Shown here one piece after another: positions 1 through 10,572 of a stretch of DNA of 64,000 nucleotides. A model generated the notes under the pieces. The model saw only the letters and a program-made list of their open reading frames with translations, did not search any database and was not told the origin of the DNA. Within the stretch, counting starts at the first letter, position 1. Each line of letters begins with the position of its first letter. Source of the DNA: Dreissena polymorpha (Eukaryota; Mollusca; Bivalvia; Myida; Dreissenidae). The stretch is from assembly GCF_020536995.1 (NCBI RefSeq), contig NC_068366.1:74406536-74470535 (forward strand), read 5' to 3'. The position numbers and the translations under genes are program-made.

Positions 1-488
1 TATTTTGAAGTTTGTCATTAAATGCTTTATATTGATAAATGTAAACATTGGATCTTAAAAGCTCCAGTAAAAAATCAAAAAATAAAATTAAAAAAAGGAA
101 AAAAAGTAGCCGGTACCAGGGGTCGAACCAGTGAACCCCGAAGTCCTGGAGTTAGTCTGAAGTAAAAACGCATCAGCCCTCTCGGCTATTCCGCCAGGTA
201 TACGCAGATTATGTATTTTATACCTTATATAAGCAATCTTCGTCGTTTCGTAAATTTAAACGACAACAACAGAACTCTCAAAATTATTCAATCGTTTCGC
301 GTTGCAACGCTTTATAATTTTTAGGTTTTCAAATCGTCAAAAGATACATATAATGGATGTATTGGACTATGGTAAATGTTCAGTAATACTGTTTCCTTAC
401 AAATATCATAACTAAAACGAAAATTTGCGAATCTGAAACAACTTTTTTCAATTTTGTCAATTTACCAAACCGTGAAAAGATCCCTTTT
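1..488 (-). mobile_element. TTAA/inverted-repeat element with tRNA-like core, copy 1 (cut by window edge)
   Basis: The sequence matches the reverse complement of the complete copy at 35504-36005. On the minus strand it runs from an end resembling aaagggatcttttcacgg (here about 470-488), through a class II (Leu/Ser) tRNA-like stretch at about 108-198, toward the far end, which lies beyond position 1. The tRNA-like part keeps a box A resembling tagccgagaggg and a box B resembling ggttcgacccc. The TTAA at the right end has decayed. It is non-coding. Family membership is clear by comparison with the other copies in this window. Confidence 0.75.
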
Positions 489-549
489 AGCCGAGTGGAA
501 TCTCCCATCCTTCTAAATTGGATCAATTTATTTCCAAAATTACGGATGA

Positions 550-690
550 CTAGTATATTTATTTTTATATTTAGAATAATTTTACAGAAATTCCGTTAAG
601 CAAACAGCGCAGACCCTGATGAGACGTCTCATCTGGGTCAACGCTGTTTGCAAAGGCCTTTTTTCTAGACGCTAGGCATAAATGGGTTAA
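550..690. mobile_element. Palindromic MITE
   Basis: The core is a long hairpin: gcaaacagcgcagaccctg at about 602 pairs with cagggtctgcgctgtttgc-like sequence ending near 652, with a short loop around 'gagacgtctc'. The flanks (acagaaattccgttaa on the left, aaaggccttttttctagacg on the right) look like the rest of a short non-autonomous DNA element. It carries no open reading frame. A related palindrome motif (gcaaacagc...gctgtttgc) recurs in the introns near 50 kb, 53.8 kb and 58.6 kb. Confidence 0.5.
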
Positions 691-830
691 GCTATGTTTT
701 CTAAGGATTAATGTAAATGATCCTCGCTCTGGGAAAACGGGGTTTAACGCATGAAAGTAAAGTGCCGTGTTGTTCGTACAGATAAATGAGGGACGGCAAT
801 TTCCGATGTAATTGAATTATTTGCTCAAAG

Positions 831-973
831 GAAGTATCAGATTATGCGGATAGGGAAGTATCAGATTATGCGGATATGGAAGTATCAGATTATGCGGATA
901 GGAAAGTATCAGATTATGCGGATAGGGAAGTATCAGATTATGCGGATAGGTAAGTATCAGATTATGCGGATAA
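831..973. repeat. 24-bp tandem repeat, about six copies
   Basis: The unit gaagtatcagattatgcgga plus tagg repeats about six times with few changes. Because 24 is a multiple of three, both strands stay open and give the spurious peptides MRIGKYQI and YPHNLIL. This is a minisatellite, not a gene. Confidence 0.9.
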
Positions 974-1060
974 TGTTGTCCCTGATTAGCATAATCGGAC
1001 TGCACAGGCTAATCTGGGACGACAATTTACGCACATGCATTAAACCCATTTTCCCCATAT
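974..1060. mobile_element. Palindromic MITE (gtccctgattagc family)
   Basis: Imperfect inverted repeat: ttgtccctgattagc at 976 pairs with gctaatctgggacgacaa ending near 1026, with a loop around 'ggactgcacagg'. The tail acgcacatgcattaaaccc is shared with a related copy near 49.3 kb. It abuts the 24-bp minisatellite and is non-coding. Confidence 0.5.
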
Positions 1061-1117
1061 TTATGTTTTGTTGTTATACTGTTATACGATGAATATCTGA
1101 ATACAACAGCGCGGACG

Positions 1118-1365
1118 GTGATGCTGATGCTGATGATGCTCTTCTTAATCACCATCATAACCATCACAACCATCATCCACAACAGCAGCAGCAGAATCAT
1201 CATAATCTCTAGCATCATCATGATTGTCGTAATTATCCATAGCAGAAGCAAGAGCAGCGTGAGAATCATTATCAAATACAAGTTTGTTTGGAACATTATC
1301 ATGATGGTCATCTTCACCTTCATAGCTATCAACAGCATCAACAGAATTAAAAGAATATGCGACAT
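1118..1365. repeat. Degenerate ATC/CAT triplet repeat
   Basis: A low-complexity run of catcat, atcatc and cagcag triplets. It keeps frames open on both strands (peptides rich in Met, Ile and Leu one way, Asp and His the other). No domain or splice context supports coding, so I treat it as simple sequence. Confidence 0.7.
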
Positions 1366-1495
1366 TCTTATAACATAAACAAGAGCAAAACATGGTTAAA
1401 ATATGTCGTTTAAAAATCGAAACTGTATGAATGATACAAATGTATATATGATATATGATAATATGTAATATGTTGTAACTGTATTTATGATAAAA

Positions 1496-1524
1496 AGCGT
1501 GTGTGTGTGTGGGGGGGGGGGGGG
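1496..1524. repeat. (GT)n(G)n microsatellite
   Basis: About seven GT dinucleotides run directly into about 14 G residues. It is a simple repeat, and its length in the assembly is probably unreliable. Confidence 0.85.
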
Positions 1525-2040
1525 TATTTAAGTTTACTGCCTCGATCCACACGTTAATCAATTAGTAGGAACAAAACGTCAACGGTAGTATCGTTTTGTC
1601 AGGTATTTACAATTTTGACAACTGAATGACAGACGCCCTAATTACAACAACAATAACGCACCGGTGTATCGGTTGATGTTACGTAATGTACAACACAAAA
1701 CGTCTTGAAAATCACCCCATCACGTAACGTCTTGATTAATAAGGGCAATTTTAGATGCAGTTTATTACGTATATAGCATATATCTTGAATGCAAAACATA
1801 TGCTCCTTAGACAATTCAAAGTACACTTTTTGGTTTGTGTGAATACTTGACCATCTTATGTTCAGAAAACATATTAAAAAAAAGCAATATTCTTTTGAAT
1901 AAGCAGACGTTTTTCTTAGAGTCATATCCGCGCTTTTCATTGCCAAATGATTCGTTTCATATTTATGACAAATATTACTTAAACTTTGTTTAATTATAAT
2001 ACTCAGAAAAATACTCTGAAAAAAACCCACACACAAATAC

Positions 2041-5000
2041 TATAATTGTCACCACTATCTAAATATGAAATCTTTAGGCCAATCACTGACTTGACTTGCA
2101 TTATTTGTAATGACAGTTTGTCAACTTATTGGTGCTTACTAGGTAATGTCAAAGTAATTTTAAATGTTCGGTTTGAAATACTTTGACATGGTGTCATTGT
2201 TTAGACCAGGGAGCCATTCCTAAGAAATCTTACGACATAAAACAATGCGCCAGTGCACAATTTAAACTTCTATTTACGAATTTCTAATTGTTACATTTTA
2301 AGTAAGGCATTAAATTTAGTAAATCAATATTTTCTTGTACGTACCTTAAAAGTTGGCAACGAAACTATTTGTAGACAGTCAGACAATAAAAAGAAATAAC
2401 CAAACTCCTTCTTAGTGTTTTAAATAATTGTTAAGAACAGCATTTTTGCAGATATCGTCTTATTTTATTTATTTTTTAAATTATTCAATTCATATAGGTA
2501 AACGGCTGTATTGATCTACACGCCAGGTGCTTTAGACGTTAAGTGACTGCAGACGAGACGTCGCTGTTTGACGCGTGTCACGCGCAAACTCATGTTCCAT
2601 GTTGACTGCGTCATGTTCACTTGTCAATTTTTTAAACAAAATTAATAATAAATTATCCGAAAAAATATGGGCATTGGGATGCAAGACGATGCAATAACAT
2701 ACATTATCTATTAATTTGTCTACCCTAGGGTAATTATTTCGTAGTCTCATGTGCGTTCATCTGTAACGTTATGTCGCAGTTCTAACTCGATGCCAATACA
2801 CTAGGCAGAATTGACGAAATGGATGATGTCTGCAACAGATTTTTGTATTTTTTTTTATATTCGTTAAGAATAAAATCCAATAAGCTACCATCTTGAGAAC
2901 GTAACAAGTCACAAATATTCCCAGGAAATACCCAGCGCGCAAATAGGTATTCGCTACAATTGTCCACAGAAATACATTGGTCAAATAGAAGGGCAAGCAA
3001 GTGTCATTTTAATATATCTGTTTTAACGGTTCGGTTTCTGCTTGCATTGGTGTTGACAGCATTTCTTTTCTGGGTTTTGGAAGTTTTTGATTATTAACAA
3101 TTAAGTTCACATAGATAAGCTATGTTTGAGACAACAACGATATATATATTAGCCTTCATCGTTAAGAAAAGTCATTATAATTGAGCAAACAAAACGAAAC
3201 AAAAAATACTCGTGATCCCATTTGATGTGCATCGAAATGATATTACCACCGATTGAGATTAATCATTCATGAATATAGTTGCCACAAAAAAGCCGCGTCG
3301 AAAACATATCCGTGACCGATTTATGGCCGCGGTTTGGTCGAATATTAGTCACTGCATTCCATCAAGCCCTGACATTGATGGCTTTGATATGGCCGATTTC
3401 TGATCAGCGATGTGACAATATTAATCTGACATAGCCCTGTAAAACATTGACACCACACCTTGAATTTGCAGGCAGCCCGCAACGCCCATATTTATTGATA
3501 TCCAACACTTAATTATCAAAAACGGTCAACATTTTAGTTGAGAAAATAAAAAATGATATATCATGTTATGATAACTGCACTTATATGTATAAGTCCCATA
3601 ATTTCATAGAGACTTAATATACACAGAATTGTGTATGTTTATTTTATTTTTTATGTAATATATTTTCTAACAAAAGAACATGCATACAATTTGGAATAGT
3701 TTTTAATTATAGTAACAGCTAAAAAAATAATTTAAAAAGGTGACCTTACCTGCGACTACCACTGCGCAACACAGGCCTTTTTATTTACTGATAATCTTAA
3801 ACTCTTTACCTAATTTCAAATTAGCGATGCAAATCGTTTTTAATGTTTAATTACTTTACGGATTTTACTGATTACTATTCATTTGTCTATGTAAGGAGTT
3901 CTTTTGCTTCTTTGATATTAATACATACATTATTTCTTTAAATCTACTACTTTTTTTTCGAAAAAAAAGTCAGTTTGCTAAACTGTAAATAATTAATTCC
4001 CTTTAAATACAGTTTCTCTCATATTCCTAAATGTTTGATGGCGTCGAAAAGCGAGAAATTGGAAAGCGAGAAGTTTGTATTCTGGATGCGTATGTTTTTT
4101 AACATTTTTTTTCCAAAATATCCAACTCACCTCAGGAGTTAACTTACTTTGAATCCGTGTACACATCTTACACATTTGAAGACAATATCGCTTGTATCTA
4201 ATCGTCAACACAGGTATATTATATCGCAACATTTTCTCAGATGGAAGGAAAACGTAAAATATGATTTAAAAAAAATCTTGCTTCCTCAAGTAAGTCGTTA
4301 AAAAAAGTCAATGCCCGTTGAATAATCAGATTCATATAAGCAAAAAGCGCTTTTTACAGTTTCTCTCGAAAAGCGATGGGAAGGTCGTTCAAAGTTTTAC
4401 CATCAATTCTCTTCACTTCACATTCACTGATGCACAAGTCAAGTTTCCGAATAGAACTTTAATCAAATGTAAGAAAAAATTATAGAAAACTCAACATGGA
4501 ATACCAAAGAAAAAAAAAACTGGAGATGGGAGGGGGAGTAGCACAAAAGTAAGGGTCTGTCAAGAAGGCCTTAAAAGACATCATGTGAATTGAAATATGA
4601 TATATTAAATATGTCGATTGCCGTTTTATGTCAGCATATTGAGCTGAATGAAAACGATGTGAGAATACTTGTTATTTATCAAACAAAGAAAAACTTAAAT
4701 CGTTTTACAAATCTTATGAATATGATTTATGCAAAACATGTTGTTTATTTGACAACATATGATTTTGAAATTAAAAAAACGCAAACGAACAAATAAAACG
4801 AATGAAACTATACGCACCTTCAGTAACAAAATAATGGATTTTCGGGTCAATCCGATAGAATCACACACATACACACAATAAAGAACTGAATTTCACATAT
4901 ATAATAAAATGAAAAATGCAGCAATTTAAAAAGAAGTTCACTTCTTTGATGAATATTCTTAACCCACCAACGGCAAAAAAACAGAAAGCTTGTGTTGAAA

Positions 5001-6530
5001 AAAGTCCACAGCTATCTCTTAATCACCCATTACTGATTGTTGGACGAAGTTCGACAACAACGCTTCTGCGGACGACTTTGACGTCTGTATGTCCCGAGGC
5101 CCGCGTTTACGTAAGCGAACGCACAGAACAACGTTTCGGTCGTAAAACGTTTGTTTCGAACGATGTGCAATGATCAGAAACACTTTGTGTCGATTTTATT
5201 GCGTCTTTATTGAGACATGACAAAACAGCATTAGTTTCATGCCATAAAATGTACTGTGATTTATATGAGATCACGTCCGGTAAGAGACAATTGTATTAAT
5301 CTTACAACATAAGAAGGGTGCAAAAATATAACTAGTAAACAATGATTGCACATACACAAAAACACGGTATATGCTATTTGTCATTCGTGCACAACAATAA
5401 TTAACTGGAAATGTGAAAAACATCTACAACTTTTCACGTTCACACATAGTTACATTTCATACCGTACAGTTGAACAACATCATTGTGAGAAATAAATATA
5501 AACAACGGCTTAAATCATTTTAAGTTCAGTCGAATTAAATCGTGACGATTACTGTTCTACTTAATGAAATACATTTGTTATGAGTTGCGTTCATTTACTA
5601 TTTCCTCTAGATTTATTTTACGTCAATCCTCAATGGCGTAAAGATGTTAACATTAAACAAGTCAAGCCCGTCCCGTTATTAATTATACGTTCAAACAACA
5701 ACACCATCAACAAACCTCTACAAATGCTTACAAATATCTCAATGGAGAATTCATGTCATACAATACGACTTGTTTATAGCCAATACATGAAACAAAGACA
5801 AGCAATCATATCGAATAAAATGTACTACAGCTACAACTAATTATAGTTAATGTGAATAGATAAGGGCACAACAAACCAAGGCGCAATTTAAGGATCATAT
5901 TTAAAATTAACAGGCTACAGACAGTTCCTGTGCAGTTTGACGCACCCATAAACGTGCTAAATGACGTTGGAGTGAATTTGTACTTACTTATCAAACATGT
6001 AATTTAACATTTATCACATGCCATACCATGTTTCCCATGTAATATACGGTAACCATTATGACTATTTTAATCTTACACATGTGTAATATATTTTTTTAGC
6101 GTTTTCATTTGCTTATTTTTGTTTGATTGACAAATAACATTTTGTTATTTTACTGAAATGACGTTGAAACGTCAAATGACGTCACGAAATGTAAACAACA
6201 TTAGGGATTTATCATTATGTTTGCGTAAATAATTATTTAATTTGCTCATTTAAAAGCATATGATAAAAAAGATCTGACACTCGTTGTCATTTCATACAAT
6301 ATTTTAATATGAAATAAGGCAAAACCTCAAAGCGAGCTCGATTAATGTTTAATAGAAGAAACTAACAAAAAACTTTAATAAAGATGTTATTTAAATAAAT
6401 GTATTATAGGCACTTCCTAACAGAAGAACGTGGAGTTCGTAAAGACTGGTAATAATATAGGAACCGGTATAAAAAATAAGGAAATGAACTTTTAATTATT
6501 ATTTTAATCAGCAATTAAACAACAAACGGG
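2041..6530. other. AT-rich intergenic stretch without a recognisable gene
   Basis: No reading frame in this stretch shows a known domain or convincing splice structure. The only compositional landmark is the CpG-dense patch at 5044-5165. A cluster of CRE-like tgacgtca/cgtca motifs lies at about 6158-6188. Short open frames are what AT-rich DNA gives by chance. Confidence 0.6.
5044..5165. other. CpG-dense patch
   Basis: About 18 CpG dinucleotides fall within roughly 120 bases, in surroundings that are otherwise AT-rich and CpG-poor. This could be a small promoter-associated island or untranslated first exon for the sulfotransferase gene 5 kb downstream. It could also be a remnant of another gene. 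A frame on the plus strand (4916-5173, 85 codons) crosses it, but I recognise nothing in it. Role unknown. Confidence 0.35.
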
Positions 6531-6537
6531 CCATATT

Positions 6538-6756
6538 AAAGGGTTTCATGTGACCTGATGAACAGAACTTTTAGCCCAAAACCCCGCTCAAAACAGATTG
6601 TCACACTATCAGTTGCCAGCCTTGCAACCACAATTTACCTACGAAGGTCAGATCAAGATTCGAACCCGAATCCACCCATGAGCCATCTGATGATATTGAT
6701 CATATGATATTGGCCTGGGTTGCTCGCCATTAATTAAGCTATCTTGCCTTTTGAAA
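6538..6756 (-). mobile_element. tRNA-derived SINE-like element
   Basis: Read on the minus strand from about 6750, the sequence begins with a tRNA-like head. It has a box A resembling tagcttaattaatggc and, about 70 bases on, a good box B, gggttcgaatctt. A non-tRNA body follows (ttgtggttgcaaggctgg, then ttgagcggggttttgg), ending near aaacccttt at 6541. That order fits a tRNA-derived SINE. I found no second copy here, so the boundaries are approximate. Confidence 0.4.
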
Positions 6757-9700
6757 AATATATAGCTAAACTGCAATGCTGTATAATAGCATGATTACCA
6801 TGCTTAGGAAAATTTTACAAAGAATTTCATTTAATTGATATTTTGTTATGATTTAGAACAGCTTATTGTCAGTTCAAAAGATCACATGAGGTAATGTTCG
6901 AAAAGCCCACAAAAGCTTCTGTTTGTAAAAATGGTGCTAATTTTCCGACTGTGTATAGTTGAGATAAAATCACCAAGCTTATTTTGCACAAATCTGGTAA
7001 AATATATGGTTCGAATACCAACTGCGGATAAGAGCAACAGAACAGTTCTTGTGACTAAATAACTCTAATATTTTTATAAGTAATTATCTAAACCATAAAG
7101 CGACCTATACTTCGATAATTATGTATACCTGAAGAGAAGATATATCGAAGGTGAAAGTTGCGTAACACAGGACACTATAAACAAATTGTGCAGCAAACAA
7201 AGATTGGTATATATCAAGGACATGCATATTAATCTAGTATATATTTCCTTGGCATTGCCCCCTTAAAACACTAAACAATCAACTAGAACATACAATGTAA
7301 AAATTTAGAACAGCCAACTGTTGCTACCTTCTCAATTATAATTTTCAGGTGCACATCATCAGCAATGATTTCTCCATGTTGCATACAGTACTTAGATTTC
7401 ACAAGGGCCAGGCAGCATATTTGTTTTATTTTCCTACGTTAACACGTGTATATGACTGTAGATCTTCACAGGTTGTTGTTTCGAAGTTTGGTATCTGCGC
7501 GCGCATGTTTGTCCGTGCAACTTAACCGTCTCATGGACTGATGTAGGATCAGTAATCAGGAAAGTCGTTTATGACAGGAGGGCAAGTTCCGTTTTTATGG
7601 AAATTAAGGCAGTCTCGTTTAAACAAAAATCGAGTTTATTTGAACAGTGTCGTCTCTTATGAACGTGTTCTTCCCAGAACAGTGGTATTAACTACTTAAT
7701 ATTTGTCTAAAACAGGGGTGTTCTTCTATCCAGCAATGAGCGTCGGCATCATGATGTTGTTGATCCACAGTGCTTCGATGGGAAATTTGACTATATCCCG
7801 ATCTAGTTTTAGAGATATTACTTATAACATCGCTCAAATTATTTTTCATAGAATCATTGTTTTTTCATGGCATTGTATTTTTTTACATTGCATCCTCAAT
7901 GTTGAAAGCAATAGCCCTAAATTTGAATTACCGACACAAAATGTATTAGTAGTTCTGTTTTGCTGAACATTTTTTTCAGCCAATCAAACCCATTAAGTGT
8001 ACTTTTCCGTATAGTTTGAACGTCGTCAACTTGTGTTTCCATAGCTGCGAAACGGTTTTCCGGTACTCCTCTGACTAATTAGACTTTTCTTGACCCTTTA
8101 TCCGGAAGATCACCACGGTGTGGACGTTCGTGTTAAAGTGTTCCGTCATCTGTTTGATGGGCTCAGTGAATATGCCGGAGACACTAGAAGGATGTCGTTG
8201 GTGAACGGTGTCCGCGGTATGCCGAATGTTTATAAAAAGCATTGAAAAGGCTCAAGGATTAGCGCGTACTAAATATTCCCCACATTCTATGCAATGTCAC
8301 CAATAACTCCTGCCTCCAGCTTACAACATGTACGTGTTTCTATGTGACCATGCCGGGGAGTGAACTTGCAAAATGATGTCATGTTTTCTACTAGTCAAAT
8401 TAGCCGGACCCTCAGATAAAATTGTTTTTAAATTGCGACATTATTAAATTTACATGAAATGAAGACATTTTTTTCAAACAAACGTGTTAAGAACGACATT
8501 TATGAGTTTCTGAGGTATATTTTAGTCGATTTATCCATTCCATTTTGGGTAAAAGGCATTCGTTCACCTTTATCGTAAGTAAAGATTCATTTATGTATTG
8601 ACTGGAATTTGAAATCACTTCTTGTATCGATATACATATATTTTCACATATCCATGATGTGAGCCTTACATTATAACTAATCATAGATTAACAATATTGC
8701 GTATTAATATAAACATCATTTTATGAAATAACCAATTGCAAAAAAAGTATTTGATTAATTTAGATAATCCATGGGGATCTTAAGGCGCTTGAAACTAATC
8801 CGTTTGATTTGTGTTGATCTCGAAGCTAAACGGTGTCAGCTGCAGCAAATCTGGTTTTGTGTCGATATGTTTAGCATTACGCCAATCGCATAACCGAAAT
8901 ATTTTCTATTATTATCTACGTTATCTGTATCCAATATAATATTTGTACATAACAACAAATGTTTTATGGACATGATAACATTGGGGAAATCCAACTTTAT
9001 CGTCATAAATTAGATATGTTGAATACAATTTATATTAGATTTTGCTAAATACAATGAATCCACAAATTTTCTTTCGAGCTCCTGAATATCTATTGAAGTT
9101 AACTAGGCATTGATATCACTTATTGCATGCGCATGTAATTAAATAATGTATAGAAACAGTCTTTTGAAGTCACCACTGATAAGTTTTTTTGTCGTGACAT
9201 TGGTGTACGTTCAGAATGTCATCTTTGCCAAAATGCGATTGGTAAGAAAACAAATTTTTGCCCAATGGAAATGCTCAGACTGCTATATTAAAAACCTGTT
9301 TTAAGCTAAGTTAAATATTTTCGATAATTGTAATTACTGCTTTTTCGTGTCAGTAACATGTGTTTCTTTTATTTCCTGCCCCAGACCTTGTAGCGGAACT
9401 TGAATCGATGCAAACAATGAATTATCGAGTGTAATCTCTCACCAGCTGTCGTTTACTGCTTACAATTCGGTCCAAATCAATGTAACAAAACACATCGTAT
9501 TACTTAATCTTGTTACATGGCAGAGCAAAAAAGTGTCGCACAAAATTTATATTTGTGGGTTAAGTTCTTTATTCAATGGTTTATGATTTCAGGTACTCAT
9601 TTCTGTGAAAGATAACGGTTTAACTTCGGCCATGTACAAAAATTACATTGTATATAAATGAATTCGAGCACACTATGATTATGTTAAAAACTAGTAAAAC

Positions 9701-10218
9701 ACAAGCAGAATATTTGATTTAAAACGATAAGCTTCAAACACGAAATGAATATGTGAAAGCACATACAGTACTAAAATCGAAATATAGAGCACGGAAATCA
9801 CCGGCAATTAAGCTCAGTTGTGTGGCACCATCTTGCGATTTTCTTGCTGCTCACGCGCATGAATATATTCATTTTTAATACGTGAGATGATAGCAACAAT
9901 TACTGGGTTTTACAATAACGACAAGTACAATTACTGGATACTATAGGCGTTTCGCGATATATTGGACATCGCGATATAACTGACCGAGATATAACTGAGT
10001 TACAATGTAATAACACTCTTTGATGGGGTTTAATGTTTTAAATGATGTATATTAATATGAATCGATAGACGTAACGTGATACATATTGGTACACGTTCAT
10101 GACCATCAATATGTTTTATTGAAAAGAATGGAAAGAATTAATGCTCTGATGTTTTTGATGCGTTAAAACATATGGAAAACAAACATTCGGATGACAAGTT
10201 CAGGCGCCAGTAAGACAA
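6757..10218. other. AT-rich region upstream of the sulfotransferase start
   Basis: No complete gene is recognisable. A GC-richer island at about 8090-8262 reads like coding DNA on the minus strand (roughly 48 codons containing SSVSGIFTEPIKQMTEH and VHTVVIFRIKG, ending in a stop). I cannot assign it to a family, and no clear splice partner was found. The promoter and 5' untranslated exons of the downstream gene may lie here but cannot be placed from sequence. Confidence 0.45.
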
Positions 10219-10572
10219 ATGAAAAACATGGTGAATCTGGTTTCATTACTGAAAATGTTCACCCTGTGCATGACAATTTCGACACTGGCTATCCATGTGT
10301 TCATCGTGTTGTATCACAGACAAGTGGTGATTATGAAGCGGGAAAAAGACCAGGACAGCTTAGATGCGCACACTGATAAAAAAGCAGATGAATATCTGAA
10401 TTATGAAGTTATTGTTTCAGTGCTGACCAAAGGGCGGTCAAGAAATCTGACAACATACAAAGACATTCATAGTAAGCATAGTACATACAAACACGGTGTA
10501 ATGGACTCGAATGGTTCCTATGTTCGGGATTATGTCTCGTGGACATATGGAGAGATGGATCTTATGAAATTG
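10219..10572 (+). CDS. CHST15: CHST15-like exon 1: cytosolic tail, membrane anchor, stem
   Basis: This exon has 118 codons and ends in phase 0 at the donor ttg|gtaaga. It encodes a Lys-flanked hydrophobic segment (about residues 13-32) followed by a hydrophilic lumenal stem with two N-glycosylation sequons (NLT at 76, NGS at 98). The first Met is at 10219 and a second follows three codons later; an in-frame TGA at 10192 rules out an earlier start in this exon. The frame runs past the donor to about 10608, which is intron read-through. Confidence 0.8.

Noticed and set aside
817-1092. Open frames of 62 and 82 codons over 817-1092
   Set aside because: They are products of a 24-bp tandem repeat, whose length is a multiple of three and so keeps all frames open.
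1027-1561. Frames of 86-138 codons rich in Met/Leu/Ile or Asp/His
   Set aside because: Low-complexity ATC/CAT triplet DNA; no domain, no splice context.
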